A stretch of DNA of 14,060 nucleotides from Sphingobacteriaceae bacterium UBA2059. GTDB lineage: Bacteria; Bacteroidota; Bacteroidia; Sphingobacteriales; Sphingobacteriaceae. Each line of letters begins with the position of its first letter. Within the stretch, counting starts at the first letter, position 1. Where the stretch lies: positions 66,041-80,100 of the forward strand of contig DDAL01000012.1 of NCBI GenBank assembly GCA_002332615.1. The letters run 5' to 3'. This document shows positions 7,177-14,060 of the stretch, in pieces. The notes beneath the pieces are model-generated. The model was not told the DNA's origin and ran no database searches. It saw only the letters and a program-made list of their open reading frames with translations. The translations under genes were made by a program, and so were the position numbers.

Positions 7177-8058
7177 ATGCAACTTTTAGATGGTAAAGTT
7201 ATTTCAGAAAGATTGAAGGTTAGAATTGCCGAAGAATCTGCACAGCTGCTAAGCAGCATTGGCAGGAAACCGCATCTTGCGGCTATACTGGTAGGAAATG
7301 ACGGTGGCAGTGAAACGTATGTTGCAAGTAAGATAAAAAATTGTGAAAAGGTAGGTTTTACGTCTTCGCTCTTTCGGTACGATGGTTCTGTGACCGAAAG
7401 AGAGCTTCTGGACAAAATTGAAGAAGTTAATAATGATGACGACGTAGATGGACTGATTGTTCAGCTTCCCCTTCCCAAGCATATTGATCCTGAAAAAGTT
7501 ACGGAAAAGATATCCTATAAAAAAGACGTTGATGGCTTCCACCCTCTTAACCTTGGCAGAATGGTTAGAAACCTTCCTTGTTTTATACCTGCGACGCCTT
7601 ATGGGATACTGATGATGCTGGAAGAGTACCAGATTGACACCGTTGGAAAAAGTTGTGTGATAGTGGGCCGAAGCAATATTGTAGGCAGCCCTATGAGTAT
7701 TCTTATGTCCCGCAATGATTGTCCCGGGAACTGTACTGTTACGCTTACACACAGCAAAACCAAAAATCTTAAAGACATCGTGCTCTCTGCAGATATAATC
7801 GTCGCTGCAATAGGCAGAAAACATTTCATTACAGCTGACATGGTCAAAGAAGGGGCTGTTGTCATTGATGTAGGTATTAACCGTGAAGCATCTGCAGTTA
7901 CTAAGTCGGGCTTTAAGTTATATGGCGATGTAGATTTTGATATGGTGGCTCCTAAGGCCTCCTGGATAACTCCCGTGCCAGGTGGTATTGGCCTGATGAC
8001 AATTGTCGGTCTGCTTAAAAATACACTTGCATCAGCACGCAGGGACATTTATCCTTAG
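7177..8058 (+). CDS. folD: Bifunctional methylenetetrahydrofolate dehydrogenase / methenyltetrahydrofolate cyclohydrolase FolD
   Basis: FolD oxidises 5,10-methylene-THF to methenyl-THF with NAD(P)+ and hydrolyses that to 10-formyl-THF, supplying one-carbon units for purines and formyl-Met-tRNA in the cytosol. The 293-residue protein has the catalytic Tyr-x3-Lys (Y48 and K52 in ETYVASKIK), VQLPLP, the DVDGFHPLNLGRM loop, FIPATPYG, the Rossmann motif VGRSNIVGSP and the final TPVPGGIGLMT. The last motif is usually GGVGPMT, so a proline is replaced by leucine here. The start is the first ATG after an AT-rich leader; no SD or TAnnTTTG match is visible, so it may be read through from lepA 61 bp upstream. 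Length is normal for the family (about 280-300). Confidence 0.96.
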   Translation: MQLLDGKVISERLKVRIAEESAQLLSSIGRKPHLAAILVGNDGGSETYVASKIKNCEKVGFTSSLFRYDGSVTERELLDKIEEVNNDDDVDGLIVQLPLPKHIDPEKVTEKISYKKDVDGFHPLNLGRMVRNLPCFIPATPYGILMMLEEYQIDTVGKSCVIVGRSNIVGSPMSILMSRNDCPGNCTVTLTHSKTKNLKDIVLSADIIVAAIGRKHFITADMVKEGAVVIDVGINREASAVTKSGFKLYGDVDFDMVAPKASWITPVPGGIGLMTIVGLLKNTLASARRDIYP

Positions 8059-8099
8059 CACTTATTACAAACGCCTTACGGATGTGCATAGATGGCTGA

Positions 8100-8130
8100 T
8101 TGCTATATAAAAAGCATAACGGTATATTTG
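8100..8130 (+). promoter_or_regulatory. Bacteroidota promoter (-33 TTG, -7 TATATTTG) of queE
   Basis: TTG at 8100-8102, a 20-bp spacer and TATATTTG at 8123-8130 fit the Bacteroidota pattern TTG/TTTG, about 19-21 bp, TAnnTTTG. The -7 box ends 10 nt before the queE ATG at 8141, so the predicted leader is only a few nucleotides. It lies in the 82-bp gap after folD and suggests queE has its own promoter. Confidence 0.6.
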
Positions 8131-8140
8131 AACTTTTAGA

Positions 8141-8764
8141 ATGATTCAACAAATACCAGATGACGGAACTCTCTTACCTTTAATGGAGGAGTTCTATACA
8201 ATACAAGGAGAAGGTTACCATAGCGGCAAAGCCGCTTATTTTATACGCTTGGGAGGCTGTGATGTTGGTTGCCACTGGTGCGATGTTAAAGAAAGCTGGG
8301 ATGCATCGCTACACCCGCTTACACCGATTGAAGCTATCATAAGAAATGCCGAGCAATGCCCCGGAAAAGCTGTGGTAATTACAGGTGGTGAACCCTTGAT
8401 GTACAACCTTAGCGCACTTACTGCTGAACTCAAGAAGCGGAACATTGAGACTTTCATCGAAACATCAGGAGCTTATCCGCTTTCGGGCTTTTGGGATTGG
8501 ATATGCCTTTCCCCTAAGAAGTTTAAAGCTCCTCTTCCCGAAGTTTGCCCAAGGGCAGGCGAACTAAAAGTGATTATTTTCAATAAAAGCGACTTTAAAT
8601 GGGCGGAAAGCTATGCTGAAATGGTATCGCCGATATGTAAATTATATCTTCAACCAGAATGGTCTAACTCTCATTTAACAATACCTTTAATTGTTGAATA
8701 TGTAAAGAATAACCCTAAGTGGGAAATATCCTTACAAACACACAAATTTCTAAACATACCCTGA
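8141..8764 (+). CDS. queE: 7-carboxy-7-deazaguanine synthase (radical SAM)
   Basis: QueE is a radical-SAM enzyme that contracts 6-carboxy-tetrahydropterin to 7-carboxy-7-deazaguanine, a step towards queuosine in tRNA anticodons. The 207-residue protein opens with PLMEEFYTIQGEGYHSGKAAYFIRLGGC-type family sequence. The radical-SAM cluster motif is C40-x3-C44-x2-C47 (within CDVGCHWCD), followed by VITGGEPL (SAM-binding GGE), FIETSGAYP and SPKKFKAPLPE. It ends with the characteristic LQTHKFLNIP, so the gene is intact. The other pathway genes (queC, queD, queF, tgt) are not in this window, so it is separated from its pathway here. The start ATG is preceded by AGAA rather than an SD, and lies 10 nt after a strong -7 match. 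Confidence 0.95.
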   Translation: MIQQIPDDGTLLPLMEEFYTIQGEGYHSGKAAYFIRLGGCDVGCHWCDVKESWDASLHPLTPIEAIIRNAEQCPGKAVVITGGEPLMYNLSALTAELKKRNIETFIETSGAYPLSGFWDWICLSPKKFKAPLPEVCPRAGELKVIIFNKSDFKWAESYAEMVSPICKLYLQPEWSNSHLTIPLIVEYVKNNPKWEISLQTHKFLNIP

Positions 8765-8778
8765 TGTGGTCCTGCATC

Positions 8779-8829
8779 TATGAAAAATAATCGGGATGCT
8801 TATTCGAATAGGTCCAGGAGTTTTTCATA
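8779..8829. repeat. Inverted repeat with internal 10-bp palindrome downstream of queE
   Basis: TATGAAAAA (8779-8787) and TTTTTCATA (8821-8829) form a 9-bp inverted repeat. The 33-base interior contains the perfect palindrome TATTCGAATA (8801-8810). A competing pairing of GCATC (8774-8778) with GATGC (8795-8799) is also possible. It lies between queE and the shared terminator; a function is not evident. Confidence 0.35.
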
Positions 8830-8890
8830 ATAAGATGACTTCTTTTTGTCAACGGGCAGGTGGGTTACTAATCGGGAAGATATTTAACAA

Positions 8891-8935
8891 CGAAGGCCAC
8901 CTCATTAGAAATGGCCTTCGCCTGCTTGCTTTTTT
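8891..8935. terminator. Shared, bidirectional hairpin terminator between queE and alaS
   Basis: CGAAGGCCA (8891-8899) pairs perfectly with TGGCCTTCG (8912-8920), a 9-bp GC-rich stem with a 12-nt loop, in the convergent gap. On the plus strand a T6 run (8930-8935) follows after 9 nt. On the minus strand the hairpin starts 13 nt past the alaS stop and is followed by TTGTTAAATAT. Neither T-tract is ideally placed, but stem strength and position between convergent genes make termination likely. Confidence 0.65.
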
Positions 8936-11579
8936 AGTTTGCGATGTGTTCCATCGCCCTTGATAGAGCTTTGCCTATGCCCTCAGGCTTTTTACCACCA
9001 GCTGTGGCGTAAAACGCTTGACCACCTCCGCCCCCGTCAATCTCTTTTGCAAGATCTCTTACAATGGTACCTGCATTCAATCGCTTCTCCTTAACAAGGT
9101 TATTAGAAAGCATTACCGTAAGCGTGGCCTTACCCTGGTTTTCGGTAGCAAGAACAAGAAAAAGACTTTCTATTGAATCCCTGAGGCTAAATGCCAGATT
9201 CTTTACTGCTTCAGGACTTGTCAGGTCGACTTTTTGAGCTATAAAATTAATATCGCCTACTTGCTGCACATTTTTTAGAAGCTCTGTCTTCAGGGTGCCA
9301 GCCTTTTCCAAAGCTGATTTTTCTATATCTTTTTTTAACTTATTGTTCTCTTCGAGCAAGCCTTCTACAGCGGAAAACAGGTCTTTTGGCGAGCGCAGCA
9401 AAACCTTAAGATCAGTGATTTGTCTATCCTGGGCCCTGATCATCTGTTCTGCAGCCTTGCCTGTTATTGCTTCTATCCTTCGTACACCCGCAGCCACTGC
9501 ACTCTCTGCTATTATTTTGAAGTAGCCAAGCCTGCCTGTTGCACTTGCATGAGTACCACCGCATAATTCTTGAGAATAGGAATCGCCAAAGCTTATAACA
9601 CGTACGTAATCACCATACTTTTCGCCAAATAATGCAGTAACGCCTCTTTGTACAGCGCTGTTATATGGAATATTACGCTCTTCTTTCAAAGGAAGATTTT
9701 GTCTTATCTGCTCGTTTACTTCCGCCTCTATCTGCTCGAGCTCTGCTTCATTTAATTTTTCAAAATGTGAAAAGTCAAACCTTAAATGATCTGCACTGAC
9801 AAGCGAGCCCTTTTGTTGTATATGTTTGCCAAGCACCTTGCGCAAAGCAGCGTGAAGCAAATGGGTTGCCGAGTGATTGGCGGCAGTACTTTCGCGTTTG
9901 CACTGATCAACCACCGCTCTTACTGGCTTAGCAGGATTAAAACTTTGAGGCAGTTCGTCGGCAAAATGAAGTATTAATGCATTCTCTTTACGTGTATCTA
10001 CAATCGCTATTCTGTTCTCCCTCCCTGTTTCTTCATCTGGGAATATCAAATAACCGGTATCGCCAGCCTGACCGCCGCTTTCTGCATAAAAAGGAGTTCT
10101 GTCGAGAACAAGTTGGTATTGCTCCTTAGATTTAGTTTTTACCTTTCTGTATTTCAATACGTTTGCTTCACAGCTATAAACGTCGTATCCAATAAACTCG
10201 TTTTCATCGGCATCATTGATTACTATCCAGTCGCCCGTATCAACAGCACCCGCTGCTCTTGAGCGAGCTTTTTGTTGTTCAAGTGCAAGGTCGAAGCCAT
10301 CCATATCTACTTTCATACCTTTTTCACGGGCCATCAGCTCGGTAAGGTCAATCGGGAAGCCAAACGTGTCATAAAGCTCGAATGCAAAATCGCCTTCAAT
10401 GGCCGAGTGGTCGGCAGCGTATTTTTCAAAGCGCAAAATGCCTGTTTCCAAAGTGCGCAGGAAAGAAGCCTCTTCTTCCATTACTACTTTCTGAACAAAG
10501 TTAAGCTGAGTACCTAATTCAGGAAAAATATCTTCAAATTGCATAGCAAGAACAGGAATAAGCTTGTATAGAAACGGTTCTTTGATATTAAGGAAAGTAT
10601 AGCCGTATCTGACGGCTCTTCTTAATATCCGTCTTATAACGTAGCCAGCCTTTACATTAGAGGGCAACTGGCCGTCCGAAATTGCGAAAGCAATTGCTCG
10701 TATATGGTCTGCCATTACGCGCATCGCTATATCTGAGGGTTTAGTACTTTCTCCCTGATTGTAGTCAATGCCACATTGGCTCGCGATCACCTGAATAAGA
10801 GGCTGAAACACATCGGTATCGTAGTTGGATGTCTTTTGCTGCAATATTCTTACAAGGCGCTCCAAGCCCATCCCGGTGTCAACATGTTTTGCAGGAAGGG
10901 CTTGTAAAGATCCGCCCTTTAGCCTGTTGAACTGCATAAATACGTTGTTCCATATTTCGATGACCTGAGGATCATCTGCATTGACGAGGGTTCTTCCATC
11001 AAGCCGTTGACGCACCTCGTCCGGACGGCAGTCCACATGGATTTCAGAACAAGGCCCACAAGGACCGGTTTCTCCCATCTCCCAAAAGTTATCCTTTTTA
11101 TTACCAAAGATGATACGGTCTTCACAGATCCACTGTTTCCAAAAATTATATGCTTCCATATCTTTAGGCAACCCGTCCTTCTCATCTCCTTCAAATACAG
11201 TTACATACAGACGATCCTTAGGTATATTATATACCTTAGTAAGAAGCTCCCAACTCCAGGCTATGGCTTCTTCTTTGAAATAATCGCCAAAGCTCCAGTT
11301 CCCGAGCATTTCAAACATGGTGTGGTGATAGGTGTCTATACCCACTTCTTCCAAATCATTATGCTTACCTGAAACTCTTAGACAACGTTGTGTATCTGCA
11401 GCACGTGGAAATTTTATCGGAGCTTCATTTAGAAAGATCTCCTTAAACTGATTCATGCCCGCGTTAGTGAACATCAATGTGGGATCATTTTTCACAACTA
11501 TGGGTGCAGACTGAACTATTTTATGGTTCTTGGCTTCAAAAAAATCCAAAAATGCCCTTCTTATCTCTTTTGTTGTCAT
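8934..11579 (-). CDS. alaS: Alanyl-tRNA synthetase
   Basis: AlaRS charges tRNA-Ala and clears mischarged Ser and Gly in its editing domain. The 881-residue product is full length (the family is about 870-890). The class II aminoacylation domain holds the start TTKEIRRAFLDFF, FTNAGMNQFK (37-46), RCLRVSGKHNDLE (65-77), HHTMFEMLGNWSFGDYF (85-101) and VDTGMGLERL (233-242). The editing domain has the zinc-type quartet H569-x3-H573 (NHSATHLLH) and C673-x3-H677 (ELCGGTH). The C-Ala domain ends with the Gly-rich GGGGGQAFYATAGG (849-862). A helical linker at about 735-770 matches the usual coiled region. The start is ATG 11579, which gives the standard N-terminus. A -7 promoter match sits 16 nt upstream. 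It is divergent from the MerR-type gene and convergent with queE. Confidence 0.97.
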   Translation of the reverse strand: MTTKEIRRAFLDFFEAKNHKIVQSAPIVVKNDPTLMFTNAGMNQFKEIFLNEAPIKFPRAADTQRCLRVSGKHNDLEEVGIDTYHHTMFEMLGNWSFGDYFKEEAIAWSWELLTKVYNIPKDRLYVTVFEGDEKDGLPKDMEAYNFWKQWICEDRIIFGNKKDNFWEMGETGPCGPCSEIHVDCRPDEVRQRLDGRTLVNADDPQVIEIWNNVFMQFNRLKGGSLQALPAKHVDTGMGLERLVRILQQKTSNYDTDVFQPLIQVIASQCGIDYNQGESTKPSDIAMRVMADHIRAIAFAISDGQLPSNVKAGYVIRRILRRAVRYGYTFLNIKEPFLYKLIPVLAMQFEDIFPELGTQLNFVQKVVMEEEASFLRTLETGILRFEKYAADHSAIEGDFAFELYDTFGFPIDLTELMAREKGMKVDMDGFDLALEQQKARSRAAGAVDTGDWIVINDADENEFIGYDVYSCEANVLKYRKVKTKSKEQYQLVLDRTPFYAESGGQAGDTGYLIFPDEETGRENRIAIVDTRKENALILHFADELPQSFNPAKPVRAVVDQCKRESTAANHSATHLLHAALRKVLGKHIQQKGSLVSADHLRFDFSHFEKLNEAELEQIEAEVNEQIRQNLPLKEERNIPYNSAVQRGVTALFGEKYGDYVRVISFGDSYSQELCGGTHASATGRLGYFKIIAESAVAAGVRRIEAITGKAAEQMIRAQDRQITDLKVLLRSPKDLFSAVEGLLEENNKLKKDIEKSALEKAGTLKTELLKNVQQVGDINFIAQKVDLTSPEAVKNLAFSLRDSIESLFLVLATENQGKATLTVMLSNNLVKEKRLNAGTIVRDLAKEIDGGGGGQAFYATAGGKKPEGIGKALSRAMEHIAN

Positions 11580-11595
11580 TTTTTATATTTGTTCA

Positions 11596-11603
11596 CAAAG
11601 TTA
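11596..11603 (-). promoter_or_regulatory. Bacteroidota-type -7 element upstream of alaS
   Basis: On the minus strand TAACTTTG matches TAnnTTTG exactly, ending 16 nt before the alaS ATG. The region 19-23 bp further upstream has only a weak CTTTT in place of TTTG. The predicted leader is about 10 nt. It shares the 152-bp divergent gap with the MerR gene promoter. Confidence 0.45.
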
Positions 11604-11718
11604 AAAAGGAAGCTGATAGTAGGAAAAGTTAATTAGGGTTATTGCAGCAGGACTGTATTGTTAGTTCTTATTAATTAGGCTACTTTAGTGAATTAATTTA
11701 CAACTCACCCTATTGAAG

Positions 11719-11726
11719 TATATTTG
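11719..11726 (+). promoter_or_regulatory. Bacteroidota-type -7 element abutting the MerR-type gene
   Basis: TATATTTG, identical to the queE box, ends only 5 nt before the ATG at 11732. A possible degenerate -33 (TTTA, 11697-11700) lies 18 bp upstream. Transcription from here would begin at or beside the start codon, so the mRNA would be leaderless. Confidence 0.45.
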
Positions 11727-11731
11727 TAGAA

Positions 11732-12067
11732 ATGCCATATAAGGATAAGGACATAAGCAAACTCTATTATACCATGGGTGAAGTTACATCCATGTTTAAT
11801 GTAAATGCATCGCAAATTCGCTTTTACGAACGTGAGTTTACTATTTTACAACCTAAGAAAAACAAAAAGGGAAACAGGCTCTTTACACAGGAAGATATTG
11901 ATAACCTGAAAATTATCTTTCATTTAGTTAAAGAAAAGGGATATACCCTACAGGGAGCTAAAGATTATCTTAAAAGTAAAGGCTCGGAAGTGAAAGAAAA
12001 CCAAAAGGTGATTGATTCTCTGGAGCAGTTAAAAATGTTCCTACTTGAAGTTAAAGAACAGCTATAA
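11732..12067 (+). CDS. MerR-family transcriptional regulator
   Basis: This 111-residue DNA-binding protein has the MerR winged-helix start: LYYTMGEVTSMFNVNASQIRFYEREF (11-36) with the helix-turn-helix at about 13-31, then the wing residues KKGNRLFTQEDIDNLKII (45-62). A second helical pair follows (IFHLVKEKGYTLQGAKDYL, 62-80). The rest, about 85-111, is charged and helical, suitable for dimerisation. It lacks a long effector domain and has no cysteine, so metal sensing as in classical MerR is unlikely. The MPYKDKDISKLYY start agrees with homologues I recall from Bacteroidota, which supports ATG 11732 even though a promoter match sits 5 nt away. It is followed after 14 bp by a lipid-kinase-like gene, and the two are probably one transcript. 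Its targets are unknown. Confidence 0.9.
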   Translation: MPYKDKDISKLYYTMGEVTSMFNVNASQIRFYEREFTILQPKKNKKGNRLFTQEDIDNLKIIFHLVKEKGYTLQGAKDYLKSKGSEVKENQKVIDSLEQLKMFLLEVKEQL

Positions 12068-12081
12068 TTTAATCTGCCGTT

Positions 12082-12966
12082 TTGAAAGCATTATTCATCA
12101 TCAACCCTAAATCTGGAAACGGCAATAGTGAGGCGCTGGAAGAACTTATCAAAGAAAAGTCAGTTCAGCATAACTTTACTTATACTTCTTGTTATTTGGA
12201 TGATGCCGATGCTATACAGCACATTACGGAAACTGTAATAAAATACGAGCCTGACGTTGTGGCTGTCGCCGGGGGTGACGGATCAGTAAACTGCATTGCT
12301 CAGGTTTTGAAAAGAAAGAAAATACCGCTGCTTATTTTACCCACGGGTTCGGCCAATGGAATGGCGAAAGAACTGTGTATAAGTAGCAGACCCGAACTGG
12401 CGCTCGATTTGATTGCTACCGGCCGGAGCAAAGACATTGACCTTATAAAAATAAACAATAAGATTTGTGTGCATCTGGCTGATATAGGTCTGAATGCGCG
12501 TATTGTTAAGCGTTTTGATGAAGACGCCAAGAGAGGAATGTGGGTGTATGCTAAATATCTTTTCAATGAGCTTTTTATGATTAAACGCTTTAAGGTTATT
12601 GTTAGCCACGGAGTGTTCAGGTTGAAACGAAAAGCGGTGTCGGTAACCTTTGCCAATGCATCTAAATACGGTACAGGGCTGCAGATTAATCCGACCGGAA
12701 AGCTTGATGACGGCAAGTTTGAGGTTGTAATTATACGACCCTTTCCGAGATATAAGATACTTGGAATAACTTATAAAATGATACGGGGTACGCTTCATAC
12801 ATCTGAATATGCCGAAGTTATATCCTGCTCCGAAGCTACCATTGAAACGTATAAGGGAATAAGCTTGCAAATTGACGGCGAAGTTTTCGAAAAAACACGT
12901 CTGATTAATATCAAGGTTTTGCCTTCAGCCCTTAAGGTTATAGTTCCGTGTGAAAGTAACCCCTAG
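12082..12966 (+). CDS. Diacylglycerol/sphingosine kinase-like lipid kinase (DAGK catalytic domain, YegS/DgkB type)
   Basis: Members of this soluble family phosphorylate diacylglycerol or related lipids at the membrane surface; the substrate here is not determinable. The 294-residue protein opens with FIINPKSGNG (5-14), has the nucleotide-binding GGDGS (64-68), then ILPTGSANGMAKEL (85-98) in place of the more common GTxNDFA motif, and IDGE (264-267) near the end, where the conserved acidic pair of the family lies. The segment VHLADIGLNARIV (130-142) and the GTGLQINP loop (197-204) also fit. The start codon is TTG at 12082: it gives the expected MKALFIINPKSG beginning and there is no suitable ATG close by. 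It is 14 bp after the MerR gene and its stop is six bases from the end of the convergent oxidoreductase gene. Confidence 0.88.
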   Translation: MKALFIINPKSGNGNSEALEELIKEKSVQHNFTYTSCYLDDADAIQHITETVIKYEPDVVAVAGGDGSVNCIAQVLKRKKIPLLILPTGSANGMAKELCISSRPELALDLIATGRSKDIDLIKINNKICVHLADIGLNARIVKRFDEDAKRGMWVYAKYLFNELFMIKRFKVIVSHGVFRLKRKAVSVTFANASKYGTGLQINPTGKLDDGKFEVVIIRPFPRYKILGITYKMIRGTLHTSEYAEVISCSEATIETYKGISLQIDGEVFEKTRLINIKVLPSALKVIVPCESNP

Positions 12967-12972
12967 CCTGCA

Positions 12973-14007
12973 TCAGCTAGAGCCAAGCTCTTGCTCTGAA
13001 AGTATTTTGAGCTGCAGCAGTACCTCTTCTTCTTTCACAGGAAAAGGCTTGCTTTCCCGAATAGAATGATACACATGATTGAACAGCTGATTATAGTCCC
13101 CTTTTAAACCTTCGATTTTTTTGATTTCTCTTTTACCGGCTTCGGTGTATAAGGTTAATATCCCTTTATCTTCCTCGCTCTCAAGACCGTATCTTGTATC
13201 TATTGGAAGAATCCCCTCTAAAAGTTGTTCTTCCTGTACATCGCTCCTTTTCTTAATGTATGTTCCCTTAGTGCCATGTATAACAAACGCCGGCAGCGGA
13301 GTAGCAATTAGTAAGCCGGTGGTGAGGTAGATATTAGTACCCCCTTTATACACTAAATGAATGTGCAGGTAATCATCAACCAGGGAATGCTCTCTATATC
13401 GATTCTTTATAAGTGAATAGTGCAGGGGCTGCCCGAATAAGCTTATTGCCTGATCGAGTATATGAGGACCAAGATCGAACGTTATTCCGCTCCCTGCTTG
13501 AGGTGTTTCTTTAAACGCTTTTCTTCCAATCTCGGGCTTATACCTGTCAAAGCGTATGCTGAGTTCTATAATGTCGCCAAGAACATTGCTACTGATTATA
13601 GATTGCAGGGACAGAAAATCTGAATCCCACCGCCGGTTTTGGTAAACAAGCACTTTGCGCGATGTACGTCTGCCGGTTTCAAACAAATCGGCAGCCTCTT
13701 CGTAAGTGGTACAAAAAGGCTTTTCGACCAATACGTGCTTACCGGCTTTTAAGGCCTGTTTAGCATATTGGTAATGTGTATAGTTGGGTGTATTAACAAT
13801 AACGAGCTCTACTTCCGGATCATTTATAAGCTCGTCAGTACTATCATAGCTCCTGACGTTTGGATATATTTCCTCAACCTTTTTGGTACTCCGCTCGGTT
13901 ACCGCATGCAGCTTAAAGTGTGGATTGCTTGCTAAAAAGGGGCAATGAAATACTTTCCCGGACATGCCATAGGAAAGAATACCAGTTGTTATTGGTCTTG
14001 ACGTCAT
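12973..14007 (-). CDS. Gfo/Idh/MocA-family NAD(P)-dependent oxidoreductase
   Basis: Family members oxidise or reduce sugars, inositols and related polyols; this 344-residue protein is closest in pattern to the YdgJ/YvaA (scyllo-inositol dehydrogenase) type, but the substrate is a guess. The N-terminal Rossmann fold has GILSYGMSGKVFHCPFL (9-25), where the first glycine of the GxGxxG motif is S12. VVNTPNYTHY-type strand and helix (about 70-79) and HVLVEKPFCT (91-100) with the conserved E95-K96-P97 follow. The C-terminal domain has DLGPHILDQA (178-187), including the H and D typical of the catalytic region. The gene is intact and has no signal peptide. Start is ATG 14007; only 53 bases of upstream DNA are visible and they show no clear promoter. 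Confidence 0.92.
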   Translation of the reverse strand: MTSRPITTGILSYGMSGKVFHCPFLASNPHFKLHAVTERSTKKVEEIYPNVRSYDSTDELINDPEVELVIVNTPNYTHYQYAKQALKAGKHVLVEKPFCTTYEEAADLFETGRRTSRKVLVYQNRRWDSDFLSLQSIISSNVLGDIIELSIRFDRYKPEIGRKAFKETPQAGSGITFDLGPHILDQAISLFGQPLHYSLIKNRYREHSLVDDYLHIHLVYKGGTNIYLTTGLLIATPLPAFVIHGTKGTYIKKRSDVQEEQLLEGILPIDTRYGLESEEDKGILTLYTEAGKREIKKIEGLKGDYNQLFNHVYHSIRESKPFPVKEEEVLLQLKILSEQELGSS

Positions 14008-14060
14008 TATTCAATTTTTATTAGATACCGGCACTTTCTTTTATACCCGGCAGCATAGTT

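Noticed and set aside
7249..8048. Long minus-strand open frames over folD (191 and 149 codons)
   Set aside because: folD on the plus strand is complete with all motifs; the antisense products have no recognisable domain.
10919..11372. Open frames on both strands inside alaS
   Set aside because: They lie in alternative frames of the conserved aminoacylation domain and are shadows.
12300..12870. Minus-strand open frames over the lipid kinase gene (138 and 177 codons)
   Set aside because: They are antisense to a gene with intact family motifs; composition is unremarkable and nothing is recognised.
1..14060. Mobile elements, CRISPR, phage, toxin-antitoxin or defence systems
   Set aside because: No terminal inverted repeats, transposase, integrase, spaced direct repeats or defence-type proteins are seen; every substantial gene belongs to a core or widespread family.

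Overview
The window looks like a housekeeping stretch of a Bacteroidota chromosome, most likely from the Chitinophagaceae/Sphingobacteriales side. The reasons are the moderately AT-rich DNA, the near absence of Shine-Dalgarno sequences, several upstream elements matching the Bacteroidota -7 promoter consensus TAnnTTTG, and the protein sequences themselves (a 595-residue LepA, the MPYKxK-type MerR regulator and a DUF6600-like protein). This placement is an inference from remembered family features; no search was run.

Layout, left to right. (1) 1-1361, minus: the N-terminal half of the mismatch-repair protein MutS, cut by the window edge. (2) 1513-2754, plus: a secreted DUF6600-like protein with an aromatic Tyr/Trp/Gly-rich N-terminal domain and a basic Arg/Glu/Pro tail, followed by a good intrinsic terminator. 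(3) 3014-3881, plus: a two-gene unit of an unrecognised 88-aa protein and a membrane-anchored TlpA-like thioredoxin. (4) 3882-4383: about 500 bp without a credible gene but with two tight dyads. (5) 4384-5268, minus: a fructosamine-kinase-family protein, divergent from (6) lepA and folD (plus), and then queE (plus) behind its own promoter. (7) alaS (minus), convergent with queE across a shared hairpin terminator. (8) A MerR-type regulator and a diacylglycerol/lipid kinase-like protein (plus), 14 bp apart and divergent from alaS. (9) 12973-14007, minus: a Gfo/Idh/MocA oxidoreductase, convergent with the lipid kinase.

Most genes are core information-processing or metabolic functions: mismatch repair, a translation GTPase, C1-folate interconversion, the 7-deazaguanine tRNA modification precursor, and alanine-tRNA charging. 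They do not form one pathway. I found no tRNA or rRNA, CRISPR array, insertion sequence, phage gene, toxin-antitoxin pair or recognisable defence system. No convincing undescribed system is visible. The points worth a second look are modest: promoters lying almost on top of start codons, the repeat-tailed secreted protein, the structured gene-free region, the small protein paired with TlpA, and a few residue changes at normally conserved motif positions.
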